Shown here: in pieces, positions 1-5,976 of the stretch
Position numbering within the stretch: the stretch's first letter is position 1
Layout of the letters: the number at the start of each line of letters is the position of its first letter
NCBI GenBank assembly: GCA_002415335.1
Contig: DHXL01000399.1
Location: 1 to 7,223 of the forward strand
Direction: 5' to 3'
Source of the DNA: Oxalobacteraceae bacterium UBA5157
GTDB taxonomy: Bacteria > Pseudomonadota > Gammaproteobacteria > Burkholderiales > Burkholderiaceae_D
DNA: 7,223 bases
The notes under the pieces: generated by a model
Told to the model about the DNA's origin: nothing
Databases searched by the model: none
What the model saw: the letters and a program-made list of their open reading frames with translations, nothing else
Position numbers and translations under genes: made by a program

Positions 1-1236
1 ATGAACCCGGTGCTGCTCAAGCCATCCAGCGATACCGCCGCGCAAGTGATCATCCACGGTCACGTGCGCGCCGACATGAACGCGCGCGACTACGATCAAT
101 ACAAGACGATCGCGATGCAGGCGGTGCTGGCGTCGCACACGCGGCTCAGCGCGCAGTACGACGCGATCATCGTCGAAGGCGCGGGCAGTCCGGCCGAAAT
201 CAATTTGCGCGAACGCGACATCGCCAACATGGGATTTGCCGAAGCGGTCGATTGCCCGGTGATCCTGGTGGCGGACATCGATCGCGGCGGCGTGTTCGCG
301 CATTTCGTCGGCACGCTGTCTTGTTTGTCGGAGAGCGAGCGCAAGCGCATCATCGGCTTCGTCATCAACCGTTTTCGCGGCGATATCAGCCTGCTGCAGC
401 CGGGCCTCGATTGGCTGGAACAGCAGACCGGCAAGCCGGTGCTGGCGGTGCTGCCGTACCTGCACGGCTTGTTCCTCGATGCCGAAGATGCGATTCAGCC
501 GGCGCAAACCGAAGGCGGCAGATTTCGGGTGGTGGTACCGGTGCTGCCGCGGATCAGCAACCATACCGACTTCGACGCGCTGCGCGCGCATCCGCAAGTC
601 GATCTGCGCTTCATCGGGCCGGGTCAGGCGATTCCGCCGGCCGATTTGATCATCCTGCCGGGCAGCAAAAACACGCGTGCCGACCTCGCCTGGTTGCATG
701 CGCAAGGCTGGGCTGATGCATTGAAAAAGCATGTGCGCTATGGCGGCAAGATCATCGGTATTTGCGGCGGCTTCCAGATGCTGGGGCAAACGGTCAGCGA
801 TCCGAAGGGGGTCGAAGGCGCGCCCGGCATCACCCCGGCGCTGGGCCTGCTGGCATTCGACACCGAGCTGACGCGCGACAAGCAGCTGACGCAAGTGAGC
901 GGCCGCTGCGCTTTCGCGGATGCGCCCGTGAGCGGTTACGAAATCCATATGGGGCGCTCGCACGGCGCAGCGTTGGCGCAACCGGCGTTTCATTTAGGCA
1001 CCGATCAGAATGAGGAGCGGGCCGAAGGAGCGCGTTCGGCCGATGGGCAGATCCTGGGCACCTATCTGCACGGCTTGTTCGATACGCCGCAAGCCTGTGC
1101 CGCGTTGTTGTGCTGGGCCGGCCTGCGCGATGCGGCGCCGCTCGACTTGGCGCAATTGCGCGAACACAGCCTGGATCGCATCGCCGACGCGGCTGCCCCC
1201 CTGTTGGCGGCACTGCTGGGCTTGCGTCAGCCTTAA
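1..1236 (+). CDS. cobQ: Cobyric acid synthase CobQ, 5'-truncated by the window edge
   Basis: CobQ is the cytoplasmic glutamine- and ATP-dependent enzyme that amidates adenosyl-cobyrinic acid a,c-diamide at four side chains to give adenosylcobyric acid, late in the B12 pathway. The first codon here is an internal Met: the family motif MNPVLLKPSSD normally lies about 75-80 residues into the protein, so the P-loop ATP-binding segment is outside the window. The visible 411 residues hold the rest of the synthetase domain (EGAGSPAEINLRERDI at 59-74, DIDRGGVFAH at 92-101) and a C-terminal class I glutamine amidotransferase-like domain. That domain has a nucleophile-type Cys255 in GICGGFQMLGQ and His357 in GTYLHGLFD. 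The combined length of roughly 490 residues matches the family, and the frame is intact to TAA. It is the only B12 synthesis gene in the window and is probably the last of a cob cluster to the left (inference). Confidence 0.97.
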   Translation: MNPVLLKPSSDTAAQVIIHGHVRADMNARDYDQYKTIAMQAVLASHTRLSAQYDAIIVEGAGSPAEINLRERDIANMGFAEAVDCPVILVADIDRGGVFAHFVGTLSCLSESERKRIIGFVINRFRGDISLLQPGLDWLEQQTGKPVLAVLPYLHGLFLDAEDAIQPAQTEGGRFRVVVPVLPRISNHTDFDALRAHPQVDLRFIGPGQAIPPADLIILPGSKNTRADLAWLHAQGWADALKKHVRYGGKIIGICGGFQMLGQTVSDPKGVEGAPGITPALGLLAFDTELTRDKQLTQVSGRCAFADAPVSGYEIHMGRSHGAALAQPAFHLGTDQNEERAEGARSADGQILGTYLHGLFDTPQACAALLCWAGLRDAAPLDLAQLREHSLDRIADAAAPLLAALLGLRQP

Positions 1237-1250
1237 GTCGGACAGGTGGT

Positions 1251-1278
1251 TTGCCGCAAGAAAACATCATGATATTCT
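1251..1278 (+). promoter_or_regulatory. Possible sigma70-type promoter for the ParA-like gene
   Basis: TTGCCG (1251-1256) and TATTCT (1273-1278) each match the -35 and -10 consensus at four of six positions, with a 16-base spacer. The position, 43 bases before the ATG, is reasonable. The elements are weak and coincide with the inverted repeat arms, so part of the match could come from the repeat. The gene may also be read through from cobQ. Confidence 0.3.
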
Positions 1279-1286
1279 TGCAGCAA
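1251..1286. repeat. Imperfect 12-base inverted repeat in the cobQ-parA gap
   Basis: The left arm TTGCCGCAAGAA (1251-1262) and right arm TTCTTGCAGCAA (1275-1286) are complementary at 11 of 12 positions and are separated by 12 bases, which include the 8-base palindrome ATCATGAT (1266-1273). No T-run follows the right arm, so it does not look like a standard intrinsic terminator for cobQ. It overlaps a candidate promoter for the ParA-type gene, which makes an operator possible. A 3'-end mRNA stem for cobQ is the alternative. Confidence 0.5.
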
Positions 1287-1320
1287 CAATCTCCTCGTTT
1301 CCTCCATAACAGGGCCTACC

Positions 1321-1932
1321 ATGCCAGTCATCGTCATCGCAAATCCCAAAGGTGGTGTCGGCAAGAGTACGCTCGCCACCAATCTGGCCGGCTACTTCAC
1401 ATCTCAGGGGCACAATGTCATGCTGGGCGACGTCGATGTCCAGCAATCATCGCGTTTGTGGCTGTCATTGCGGCCGCCCTCGCTGCCGCCGATCCAGCCG
1501 TGGGAAATCGGCGCCGGGCATGTCGCCAAGCCGCCCAAGGGCACGACCCATATGGTGCTGGACACGCCGGCCGGATTCGACGGCACGCGCTTCGAGGAGG
1601 TGATGCGGATTGCGCACAAGGTGATTGTGCCATTGCAACCGTCGATGTTCGACATCCTGGCGACCCAGGCCTTCTTGAAAAAGCTGATCGCGTTGCGCGG
1701 CAAGTTCCAGATCGGCGTAATCGGCATGCGCGTCAACGTCCGCACCCGCGCCGCCGATCAATTGGCGCACTACGTGACCAGTCTCGATTTACCGGTGCTG
1801 GGGTATTTGCGCGATACGCAGAACTACGTGCAACTGGCTGCGCACGGTACGACCCTATGGGACGTCGCGCCGTCGCGCGTCGAAAGAGACGTCGAGCAGT
1901 GGGCGCCCCTCCTGAACTGGGTGCAGCAGTGA
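1321..1932 (+). CDS. Orphan ParA/MinD-family ATPase
   Basis: This is a 203-residue deviant-Walker ATPase of the ParA/MinD/Soj type, a family that dimerises on ATP and positions DNA or protein cargo on the nucleoid or membrane. The deviant Walker A motif NPKGGVGKST spans residues 8-17 with both signature lysines (K10 and K15). Walker A' is DVDVQQSS at 37-44, and the Walker B-like strand MVLDTPAG at 78-85 carries Asp81. It is shorter than chromosomal Soj proteins (about 250 residues) and has no N-terminal helix-turn-helix, so it resembles the small ParF-like or protein-partitioning class. The ATG is preceded by AGGG (1311-1314), a weak ribosome binding site at suitable spacing. No parB or other cargo gene adjoins it: cobQ is 84 bases upstream and the downstream genes are convergent. 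The cargo is unknown, and chromosome or plasmid segregation cannot be assumed. Confidence 0.9.
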   Translation: MPVIVIANPKGGVGKSTLATNLAGYFTSQGHNVMLGDVDVQQSSRLWLSLRPPSLPPIQPWEIGAGHVAKPPKGTTHMVLDTPAGFDGTRFEEVMRIAHKVIVPLQPSMFDILATQAFLKKLIALRGKFQIGVIGMRVNVRTRAADQLAHYVTSLDLPVLGYLRDTQNYVQLAAHGTTLWDVAPSRVERDVEQWAPLLNWVQQ

Positions 1933-1960
1933 TCACCTGCGATCTTCGAGCCGGACGTGA

Positions 1961-1989
1961 CTGATTTGACGCTGATGCCGGCAAATCAG
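1961..1989. terminator. Weak hairpin at the convergent gene ends, possible bidirectional terminator
   Basis: CTGATTTG (1961-1968) and CAAATCAG (1982-1989) are perfectly complementary around a 13-base loop. They lie between the stop of the ParA-like gene (1932) and the stop of the minus-strand membrane protein gene (1986), and overlap the latter. The stem is only 8 bp and AT-rich, with no T-tract on either strand, so its role as a terminator is inferred mostly from position. Confidence 0.25.
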
Positions 1990-2756
1990 ATCGGCGTAAA
2001 TCCCGAGAATGCTTTTCGCAACGCCTTTACGCGCACGTCGTCCAACGCTTGCGGCTGCACGAACATGAGCAAGTTGCGGTTGCGTATCGTGATGTTGGTG
2101 CCGCGTCCCTTCGCCTGATTCTCGGACAGGGTGCAGGCCGATTCGGACACGCACAGCAATATCAACACGGGTTGCTGCGACATCGACAATGGCAGAAAAT
2201 GATAGCTCGTCACCTGTGCGATTTCCGCTATCGCTTTCAGCTTTTCGGTGGTGGCGGTGGCGCTGTAGTCGAACTCGCCCTTTACCCCGCTCTCGCTCAA
2301 ATGTTTTCCCAGCCGGTCAAAGACATTGTCGCGTTCGCTACGTGCCTGGACTGCACTCTTTTCCGGTTCGACGCAGGTGCCCATGACCGGGTCGAAACTG
2401 GCGTCGTTCTGCTCCCTGCACCAGCGTTCCATTTCCGGATTGTTCAGTTTCGCTTGCTCGGCGGCGCGCGATTTTTGCTTCATGTATGCGGCGCCGTATA
2501 TCAGTCCTTCGATGCCGTCGCTATTCAGCGCAATGGCGAACGGCAGCGCGAGCAGGTTAAGCGCCATGCTGACGACGAACGGTACGCGGATATTGGCTTC
2601 GCCGTCGTCCCACAAGCGATAGCCCCAATAGAATGCGGGCACGACGAAGAAGAACGTCAGCACCGCACCGGGTTTGCTGACGTCCCAAATGCGTACCAGC
2701 AGCCAGATCCAGAACGGCAGTCCGAGCAAAGTCAACACGAGATAGGCAATGAGCAT
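1986..2756 (-). CDS. Unrecognised three-helix membrane protein, translationally coupled to btuF
   Basis: I do not recognise this 256-residue protein. Three hydrophobic segments crowd the N-terminus (about residues 2-21, 32-49 and 58-77), rich in Trp, Phe and Leu. A soluble region of about 180 residues follows, with a charged, probably helical stretch (92-112), a WCREQND...GTC pair of cysteines (113 and 128) and a second pair (202 and 208) in a hydrophobic strand, LILLCVSESAC. Four cysteines in the soluble part would allow disulfides if that part is periplasmic, but I cannot fix the topology. The start is chosen at 2756 because this ATG shares one base with the btuF stop (TAATG) and has GGAA just upstream. 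A longer frame to 2795 would run 39 bases into btuF and would add a charged leader. It has too few helices to be a BtuC permease. Being last in the panC-btuF unit suggests co-expression with B12 uptake or pantothenate synthesis, but no function can be assigned. Confidence 0.75.
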   Translation of the reverse strand: MLIAYLVLTLLGLPFWIWLLVRIWDVSKPGAVLTFFFVVPAFYWGYRLWDDGEANIRVPFVVSMALNLLALPFAIALNSDGIEGLIYGAAYMKQKSRAAEQAKLNNPEMERWCREQNDASFDPVMGTCVEPEKSAVQARSERDNVFDRLGKHLSESGVKGEFDYSATATTEKLKAIAEIAQVTSYHFLPLSMSQQPVLILLCVSESACTLSENQAKGRGTNITIRNRNLLMFVQPQALDDVRVKALRKAFSGFTPI

Positions 2757-3676
2757 TATTTCCGCTTGCGGCGAGCCGCGTCGAGTAGTTGGCAAAGCGC
2801 GTCGGTGCCGTCCAGTACCCGTGGGCCGGCGCGCGTCATGATATCGGAATCAAGCAGGAAGAGGTTGTTGCGCGCGACGGCGGTCAGCCTCGGAAAGCGG
2901 CGCCATGCATCGAGCGAGTCGTCGCGCGTGCTGCTGCCGGCGATGATCACTTCCGGATCGGCTTCCAGCACGTCCTCGATACCGACGGTCGGCGCCAGGC
3001 GCGGCAGCTTGCCGAAAATATTCTGGCCGCCGCACAGCCGAATCGCCGCCGAGACCATGTGCTGATCGTTGAGCGTCATCAGCGGCTCGCGCCATATTTG
3101 ATAGAACACGCGAACCGGGGCGCGCTGCCGATACGTGTGCGCGATGCGCTGCAGGCGTGCGCGGAAATTTGCCGCCGCCGCCGCGCCGACGGCATCGCTG
3201 CCGGCCAGGTGCGCCAGGCGTTCGAGCGACGAGGCGACCGTCGCGAAATCGCGCGGCTCGCTTTCAAAAATGCTCAGGCCGAGGCTGCGCAACCTGGCGA
3301 TTTGCGGCGCGGAATTGCCGCTGCCCCAGACCACGACCAGGTCTGGTTTTAGCGCGACGATGCGTTCCAGGTCGAGTGCGGCGCTGTCCCCGACCAGTGG
3401 TAGCCGCGTAGCTTGCACCGGATAGTCGCTGAACTTGCCGACCGCCACCAGCGCGTCGCCGGCGCCGGCCGCGTACAGCAATTCGGTCGCGTGCGGGGCC
3501 AAGCTGATGATGCGCCGGGCCGGCGCCGGCAGAGGGATCGTGTGACCGGCGTCATCCTGCGCCGAGACCGCTGCCAGCGCGGCAAACGGCCACAGCATCA
3601 GCAAGATCGCGGCACACGCCGCCGCTGGTCGTTTGCCGAGCTGCTTCTTGATCGCTGCGCGCAGCGGACGCGGCAT
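2756..3676 (-). CDS. btuF: Periplasmic cobalamin-binding protein BtuF-like
   Basis: This is a 306-residue substrate-binding protein of the BtuF/FhuD-FecB type (single-helix-linked two-lobe fold), which captures corrinoid in the periplasm and hands it to a BtuCD-type ABC importer. The N-terminus is a signal peptide: a basic region (1-17, six Arg/Lys), a hydrophobic core (18-34), and a likely cleavage at ALAA (about residue 36) or VSA (39). Family motifs are RIISLAPHATELLYAAGA just after it, LKPDLVVVWGSGN in the first lobe, and WREPLMTLNDQHMVSAA followed by LCGGQNIFG in the second. It starts on an ATG that overlaps the panC stop by one base (TGATG), with GGAAA six bases upstream. No btuC or btuD is in the window, so the transporter must be encoded elsewhere. 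A siderophore or haem-binding role is the alternative, but the motifs and the nearby cobQ favour cobalamin. Confidence 0.9.
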   Translation of the reverse strand: MPRPLRAAIKKQLGKRPAAACAAILLMLWPFAALAAVSAQDDAGHTIPLPAPARRIISLAPHATELLYAAGAGDALVAVGKFSDYPVQATRLPLVGDSAALDLERIVALKPDLVVVWGSGNSAPQIARLRSLGLSIFESEPRDFATVASSLERLAHLAGSDAVGAAAAANFRARLQRIAHTYRQRAPVRVFYQIWREPLMTLNDQHMVSAAIRLCGGQNIFGKLPRLAPTVGIEDVLEADPEVIIAGSSTRDDSLDAWRRFPRLTAVARNNLFLLDSDIMTRAGPRVLDGTDALCQLLDAARRKRK

Positions 3677-4515
3677 CAGATTTCCAGATTGTCGATCAGG
3701 CGCGTGACGCCCAGTTTGGCGGCCGCCAGCACCACCAGCAACTCGCCTTGCGCCAGATCGCCTGCGGAAGGCGGCTGCAAGTCCGCGCGCTTACGAATCG
3801 AGATGTAATCCGGCTTCCAGCCGTGTGCGGCAAGCCGCGCCATCGCCTGCCGTTCCAGATCGAAGATGTCGAGATGGCCGCCGCGTACTTCGTCGGCGAC
3901 CTCGTTCAGGGTTTGGTACAGCCTTGGTGCTTCTGCCCGTTCGTCCGGGGTCAGATAGCCGTTGCGTGAGGATAGTGCAAGGCCGTCGTCGGCGCGATAG
4001 GTTTCGGCCGCGATGATTTCAGTCGGCAGCGCGAACTGCTTGGACATATTGCGCACGATCATCAGCTGCTGATAATCCTTCTTGCCGAACACGGCGACGC
4101 GCGGTTGCACACACGAAAAGAGCTTCAGCACGACCGTGGTCACGCCGGTGAAAAAGCCGGGACGGAATTCGCCTTCCAGCGTATTGCCCAGATCGTCGGG
4201 CGGGCGTACGCGGAATTCCTGCGGTTCCGGGTAGAGGTCTCGTTCGGTCGGCGCGAACAACACGTAGACGCCTTCCTTCTCCAGCTTCTCGATGTCGGCT
4301 TGAAAAGTGCGCGGGTACTTGTCGAAGTCTTCGTTGGGTCCGAACTGCAGGCGGTTGACAAAAATCGATGCCACCACCGGATCGCCGTGCTTGCGCGCCA
4401 GGCGCATCAGCGACAAATGCCCTTCATGCAGATTGCCCATGGTCGGCACGAAAGCGGTGCGCAATTGTCCGCGCAACTGATCGCGCAATTCCTCGATGGA
4501 AGAGATGATTTTCAT
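3676..4515 (-). CDS. panC: Pantoate--beta-alanine ligase (pantothenate synthetase)
   Basis: PanC joins pantoate and beta-alanine using ATP, through a pantoyl-adenylate, to make pantothenate (vitamin B5), the precursor of coenzyme A, in the cytoplasm. At 279 residues it has the usual length. The nucleotide-binding HIGH-like motif PTMGNLHEGH is at 24-33, FVNRLQF at 52-58, GKKDYQQL at 144-151, and the KMSKS-like loop DGLALSSRN at 177-185. The FVNRLQFGPNEDF form, with Arg where E. coli has Pro, is as I recall it from betaproteobacteria. It lies 136 bases downstream of scpA, with a REP-like palindrome between them, and its stop overlaps the btuF start. No strong ribosome binding site precedes the ATG. 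panD, often next to panC in related genomes, is absent here, its place being taken by btuF. Confidence 0.98.
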   Translation of the reverse strand: MKIISSIEELRDQLRGQLRTAFVPTMGNLHEGHLSLMRLARKHGDPVVASIFVNRLQFGPNEDFDKYPRTFQADIEKLEKEGVYVLFAPTERDLYPEPQEFRVRPPDDLGNTLEGEFRPGFFTGVTTVVLKLFSCVQPRVAVFGKKDYQQLMIVRNMSKQFALPTEIIAAETYRADDGLALSSRNGYLTPDERAEAPRLYQTLNEVADEVRGGHLDIFDLERQAMARLAAHGWKPDYISIRKRADLQPPSAGDLAQGELLVVLAAAKLGVTRLIDNLEI

Positions 4516-4548
4516 GGTGTGGCAGACATCAAAAAAACGTTAAGGGAG

Positions 4549-4616
4549 CGTAGCGTGCGCTGCGCGCACGACTTGTCGGCGCGGATGACATGGTCGTGCG
4601 CACAGCGCACGCTACG
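4549..4616. repeat. REP-like inverted repeat pair between scpA and panC
   Basis: Two 24-base arms (4549-4572 and 4593-4616) are reverse complements with a single mismatch, separated by 20 bases. Each arm is itself close to a palindrome: in the left arm CGTGCG (4554-4559) pairs with CGCACG (4565-4570) around five bases, and the right arm repeats this. The layout, two inverted copies of a short GC-rich hairpin outside genes, is that of REP/BIME elements, which are usually spread in many copies by RAYT (IS200-like) transposases. It could also attenuate transcription from scpA into panC. Only this one pair is visible, so its repetitive nature in the genome is inference. Confidence 0.75.
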
Positions 4617-4651
4617 GTGGCTACATCTAATTGTTTTGCGTAAGTTCTAGT

Positions 4652-5527
4652 TCAGCTAGGCGAGTAAGCCAGGCGCACATAGATCGGCGCATACGGCTCG
4701 GCTTGGGTGATTTCGATCAGCGTTTCCTTCGCCAGCTCGAGCAGCGCGATGAAATTGACCACCAGCACCGGCACCCCGCGCAACGGATCGAACAGGTCGG
4801 CGAATTCGACGAATTTCGCCGATTGCAGGCGGCGCAAGATACCGGTCATGTGTTCGCGTACCGACAATTCTTCGCGGCTGATGGTGTGGTGCGCGGTTAA
4901 TTTCGCACGTTTCAGCACATCGGCCCAGGCGCTGGTCAAGTCGACCACGTCGACTTCGGGCCAGCGCGGCACCACGCTTTGCTCGATGTAGATCTGGGTG
5001 CGGACGTAGTCGCGGCCGAGCTGCGGCAGCGTATCGATTTGCTGCGACGCCAGTTTCATTTGTTCGTATTCGAGCAGACGCCGCACCAGTTCGGCGCGCG
5101 GGTCCTGCGCCTCTTCGCCGGTGTCGGCTTTCCTGACCGGCAGCAGCATGCGCGACTTGATTTCGATCAGCATGGCCGCCATCAGCAGGTATTCCGCTGC
5201 CAGCTCCAGGTTGTGCACGCGGATCTGGTCGACGTATTGCAGATACTGCAGTGTGACCTGCGCCATCGGGATATCGAGGATGTTGAAATTCTGCTTGCGG
5301 ATCAGGTACAGCAGCAAGTCGAGCGGACCCTCGAATGCTTCGAGGAACACTTCCAGCGCATCCGGCGGGATGTACAGGTCGGTCGGCATGCGGAACAGCG
5401 GCTCGCCGTACAGCCTGGCGTACGCAACGCCATCGATTACATCCGGTGTCGAATCGGCCTGGCCCGCCAGCACAAGCTCGGGCGCGCTGGACGGCAATTG
5501 CGCCAGCCTAGGGTGTTGCATGCGCAT
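4652..5527 (-). CDS. scpA: Segregation and condensation protein A (ScpA kleisin)
   Basis: ScpA is the kleisin subunit that bridges the SMC dimer and ScpB in the bacterial condensin, organising and segregating the chromosome. The 291-residue protein has the diagnostic N-terminal SMC-neck-binding region: FEGPLDLLLYLIRKQNFNIL at 65-84, followed by DIPMAQVTLQYL. A helical middle region follows (MLIEIKSRMLLPVRK, about 118-132), then a C-terminal winged-helix-like part that binds the SMC head. The N-terminal extension of about 50 residues, including GVAYARLYGEPLFRMPTDLY, is as I recall it from betaproteobacterial ScpA. The ATG at 5527 lies three bases after the DUF3460 stop, and a second in-frame ATG two codons later is an equally possible start. 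No scpB is adjacent in this window; downstream is panC. Confidence 0.95.
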   Translation of the reverse strand: MRMQHPRLAQLPSSAPELVLAGQADSTPDVIDGVAYARLYGEPLFRMPTDLYIPPDALEVFLEAFEGPLDLLLYLIRKQNFNILDIPMAQVTLQYLQYVDQIRVHNLELAAEYLLMAAMLIEIKSRMLLPVRKADTGEEAQDPRAELVRRLLEYEQMKLASQQIDTLPQLGRDYVRTQIYIEQSVVPRWPEVDVVDLTSAWADVLKRAKLTAHHTISREELSVREHMTGILRRLQSAKFVEFADLFDPLRGVPVLVVNFIALLELAKETLIEITQAEPYAPIYVRLAYSPS

Positions 5528-5530
5528 GAA

Positions 5531-5731
5531 TTACTTGTAGACGTAGGCTCGTTGCTTGACCCGGGAGTCGATGGCGCGTTGCGCCTGGTCGAGATCGATC
5601 GGTTCCTTGTCCCACAGTAGCGCGCGGCCGGCACGCTGCGATTCTTCGAGCTGCGGATTCTTGCGCTTGAGCTCGTTGATGAACTGAGTGGCCTCGGATT
5701 CGTACAGCTGAAATTGCTTGGAGAGTTTCAT
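5531..5731 (-). CDS. DUF3460 family small protein
   Basis: This 66-residue basic, probably helical protein has the pattern I know from DUF3460, a small family of unknown function found mainly in betaproteobacteria: TQFINELKRKNPQLEESQRA, then GRALLWDKEP, and the C-terminal SRVKQRAYVYK. There are no cysteines, membrane segments or signal peptide. It is the first gene of the minus-strand group and ends three bases before scpA, so the two are surely co-transcribed and probably translationally coupled. Placement before scpA is a recurrent arrangement as I recall it, but I know of no experimental function. No strong ribosome binding site precedes the ATG. Confidence 0.9.
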   Translation of the reverse strand: MKLSKQFQLYESEATQFINELKRKNPQLEESQRAGRALLWDKEPIDLDQAQRAIDSRVKQRAYVYK

Positions 5732-5777
5732 AGCTTATTTCGTTAGTTTGTCTGGCAACAAGTTGGATCCAGCCGTC

Positions 5778-5783
5778 ATTTTA
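5778..5783 (-). promoter_or_regulatory. Possible -10 element for the DUF3460-scpA genes
   Basis: Read on the minus strand this is TAAAAT, five of six matches to the -10 consensus, about 47 bases before the DUF3460 ATG, giving an expected leader of about 40 bases. No good -35 hexamer lies 16-18 bases upstream, so this is a weak call. A second minus-strand TATAAT at 5869-5874 would give a much longer leader. Confidence 0.25.
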
Positions 5784-5846
5784 CCCCGTCTTGGCCGGAT
5801 TCCCGGATTCGGATTGAAGCGGCCGGCCGGCGCGGTGCTCCGGCGG

Positions 5847-5870
5847 GTAACGGAAATGAGTAACGGAAAT
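5847..5870. repeat. Tandem 11-base direct repeat in the divergent promoter region
   Basis: GTAACGGAAAT occurs at 5847-5857 and again at 5860-5870, a period of 13 bases (GTAACGGAAATGA then GTAACGGAAATTA). The second copy runs into a perfect minus-strand TATAAT. The repeats could be a pair of regulator half-sites, though 13 bases is not a whole number of helical turns. A simple slippage duplication is the alternative. Confidence 0.6.
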
Positions 5871-5929
5871 TATACTTATGCAACACATTGCGTTGCGCGC
5901 AGCACGGTTCATGCTGGGCGCGGTGGCGA

Positions 5930-5945
5930 TGGCACTATAATGCAA
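5930..5945 (+). promoter_or_regulatory. hyfB promoter: perfect -10 TATAAT overlapping a sigma54-like TGGCAC
   Basis: TATAAT at 5936-5941 is a perfect sigma70 -10 box and predicts a start near 5948 with a leader of about 29 bases to the GTG start; no good -35 is seen. Immediately before it, TGGCAC (5930-5935) is the exact -24 core of a sigma54 promoter, followed by TGCAA (5941-5945). The GG-to-GC spacing is 9 bases instead of the strict 10, so a functional sigma54 promoter is doubtful, although E. coli hyf is sigma54-controlled. Confidence 0.4.
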
Positions 5946-5965
5946 TGGTACTTGCGCAATTGACA

Positions 5966-5971
5966 TGAGGA
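5966..5971 (+). promoter_or_regulatory. Ribosome binding site that selects the GTG start of hyfB
   Basis: TGAGGA lies five bases before GTG at 5977, an ideal spacing. The alternative in-frame ATG at 5965 overlaps this motif and has no purine-rich site upstream. This favours translation from the GTG. Confidence 0.55.
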
Positions 5972-5976
5972 TACCG

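Larger units (their letters stand above)
5732..5976. other. Divergent intergenic region between DUF3460-scpA and hyfB
   Basis: These 245 bases separate two divergently transcribed genes and should hold promoters for both. Visible elements are a TAAAAT on the minus strand (5778-5783), a GC-rich GGCC run near 5819-5832, an 11-base tandem repeat (5847-5870), an ATTATA/TATAAT stretch on the minus strand (5869-5874), a TGGCAC-TATAAT element facing hyfB (5930-5941) and the hyfB ribosome binding site (5966-5971). Short open frames crossing the region on either strand lack ribosome binding sites and family likeness, so I do not annotate them. Confidence 0.7.

Noticed and set aside
1..3. ATG at the first base as a true start of cobQ
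   Set aside because: The following residues match an internal CobQ segment about 75-80 residues from the real N-terminus, so the gene begins outside the window.
1110..1964. 284-residue plus-strand frame across the end of cobQ and all of the ParA-like gene
   Set aside because: It overlaps two well-supported genes in another frame and is Arg/Ala-rich without motifs.
2049..3065. 338-residue plus-strand open frame
   Set aside because: It is antisense to the membrane protein gene and btuF, has low-complexity His/Arg/Gln-rich composition typical of GC-rich shadows, and matches no family I know.
3458..3529. Two copies of the 12-base palindrome GCCGGCGCCGGC in btuF, 60 bases apart
   Set aside because: Both fall in Ala/Gly/Pro codons of a GC-rich gene and are likely coincidence of codon bias.
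4105..4650. Plus-strand open frame opposite panC and running through the REP-like pair
   Set aside because: It is the antisense shadow of a certain panC gene and has no ribosome binding site or family motif.
3677..4651. Cobalamin riboswitch controlling btuF
   Set aside because: btuF directly overlaps panC, and the 136-base gap before panC holds only the REP-like pair. I see no B12-box-like sequence there.
4979..5620. 213-residue plus-strand open frame opposite scpA
   Set aside because: Shadow of scpA and the DUF3460 gene; composition is dominated by Gln, Arg, Val and Leu as expected for the reverse frame.
5930..5945. A proper sigma54 promoter before hyfB
   Set aside because: The -24 TGGCAC is exact, but the spacing to GC is one base short and the -12 element lacks the first T pair, so I keep it only as a finding and not as a sigma54 call.
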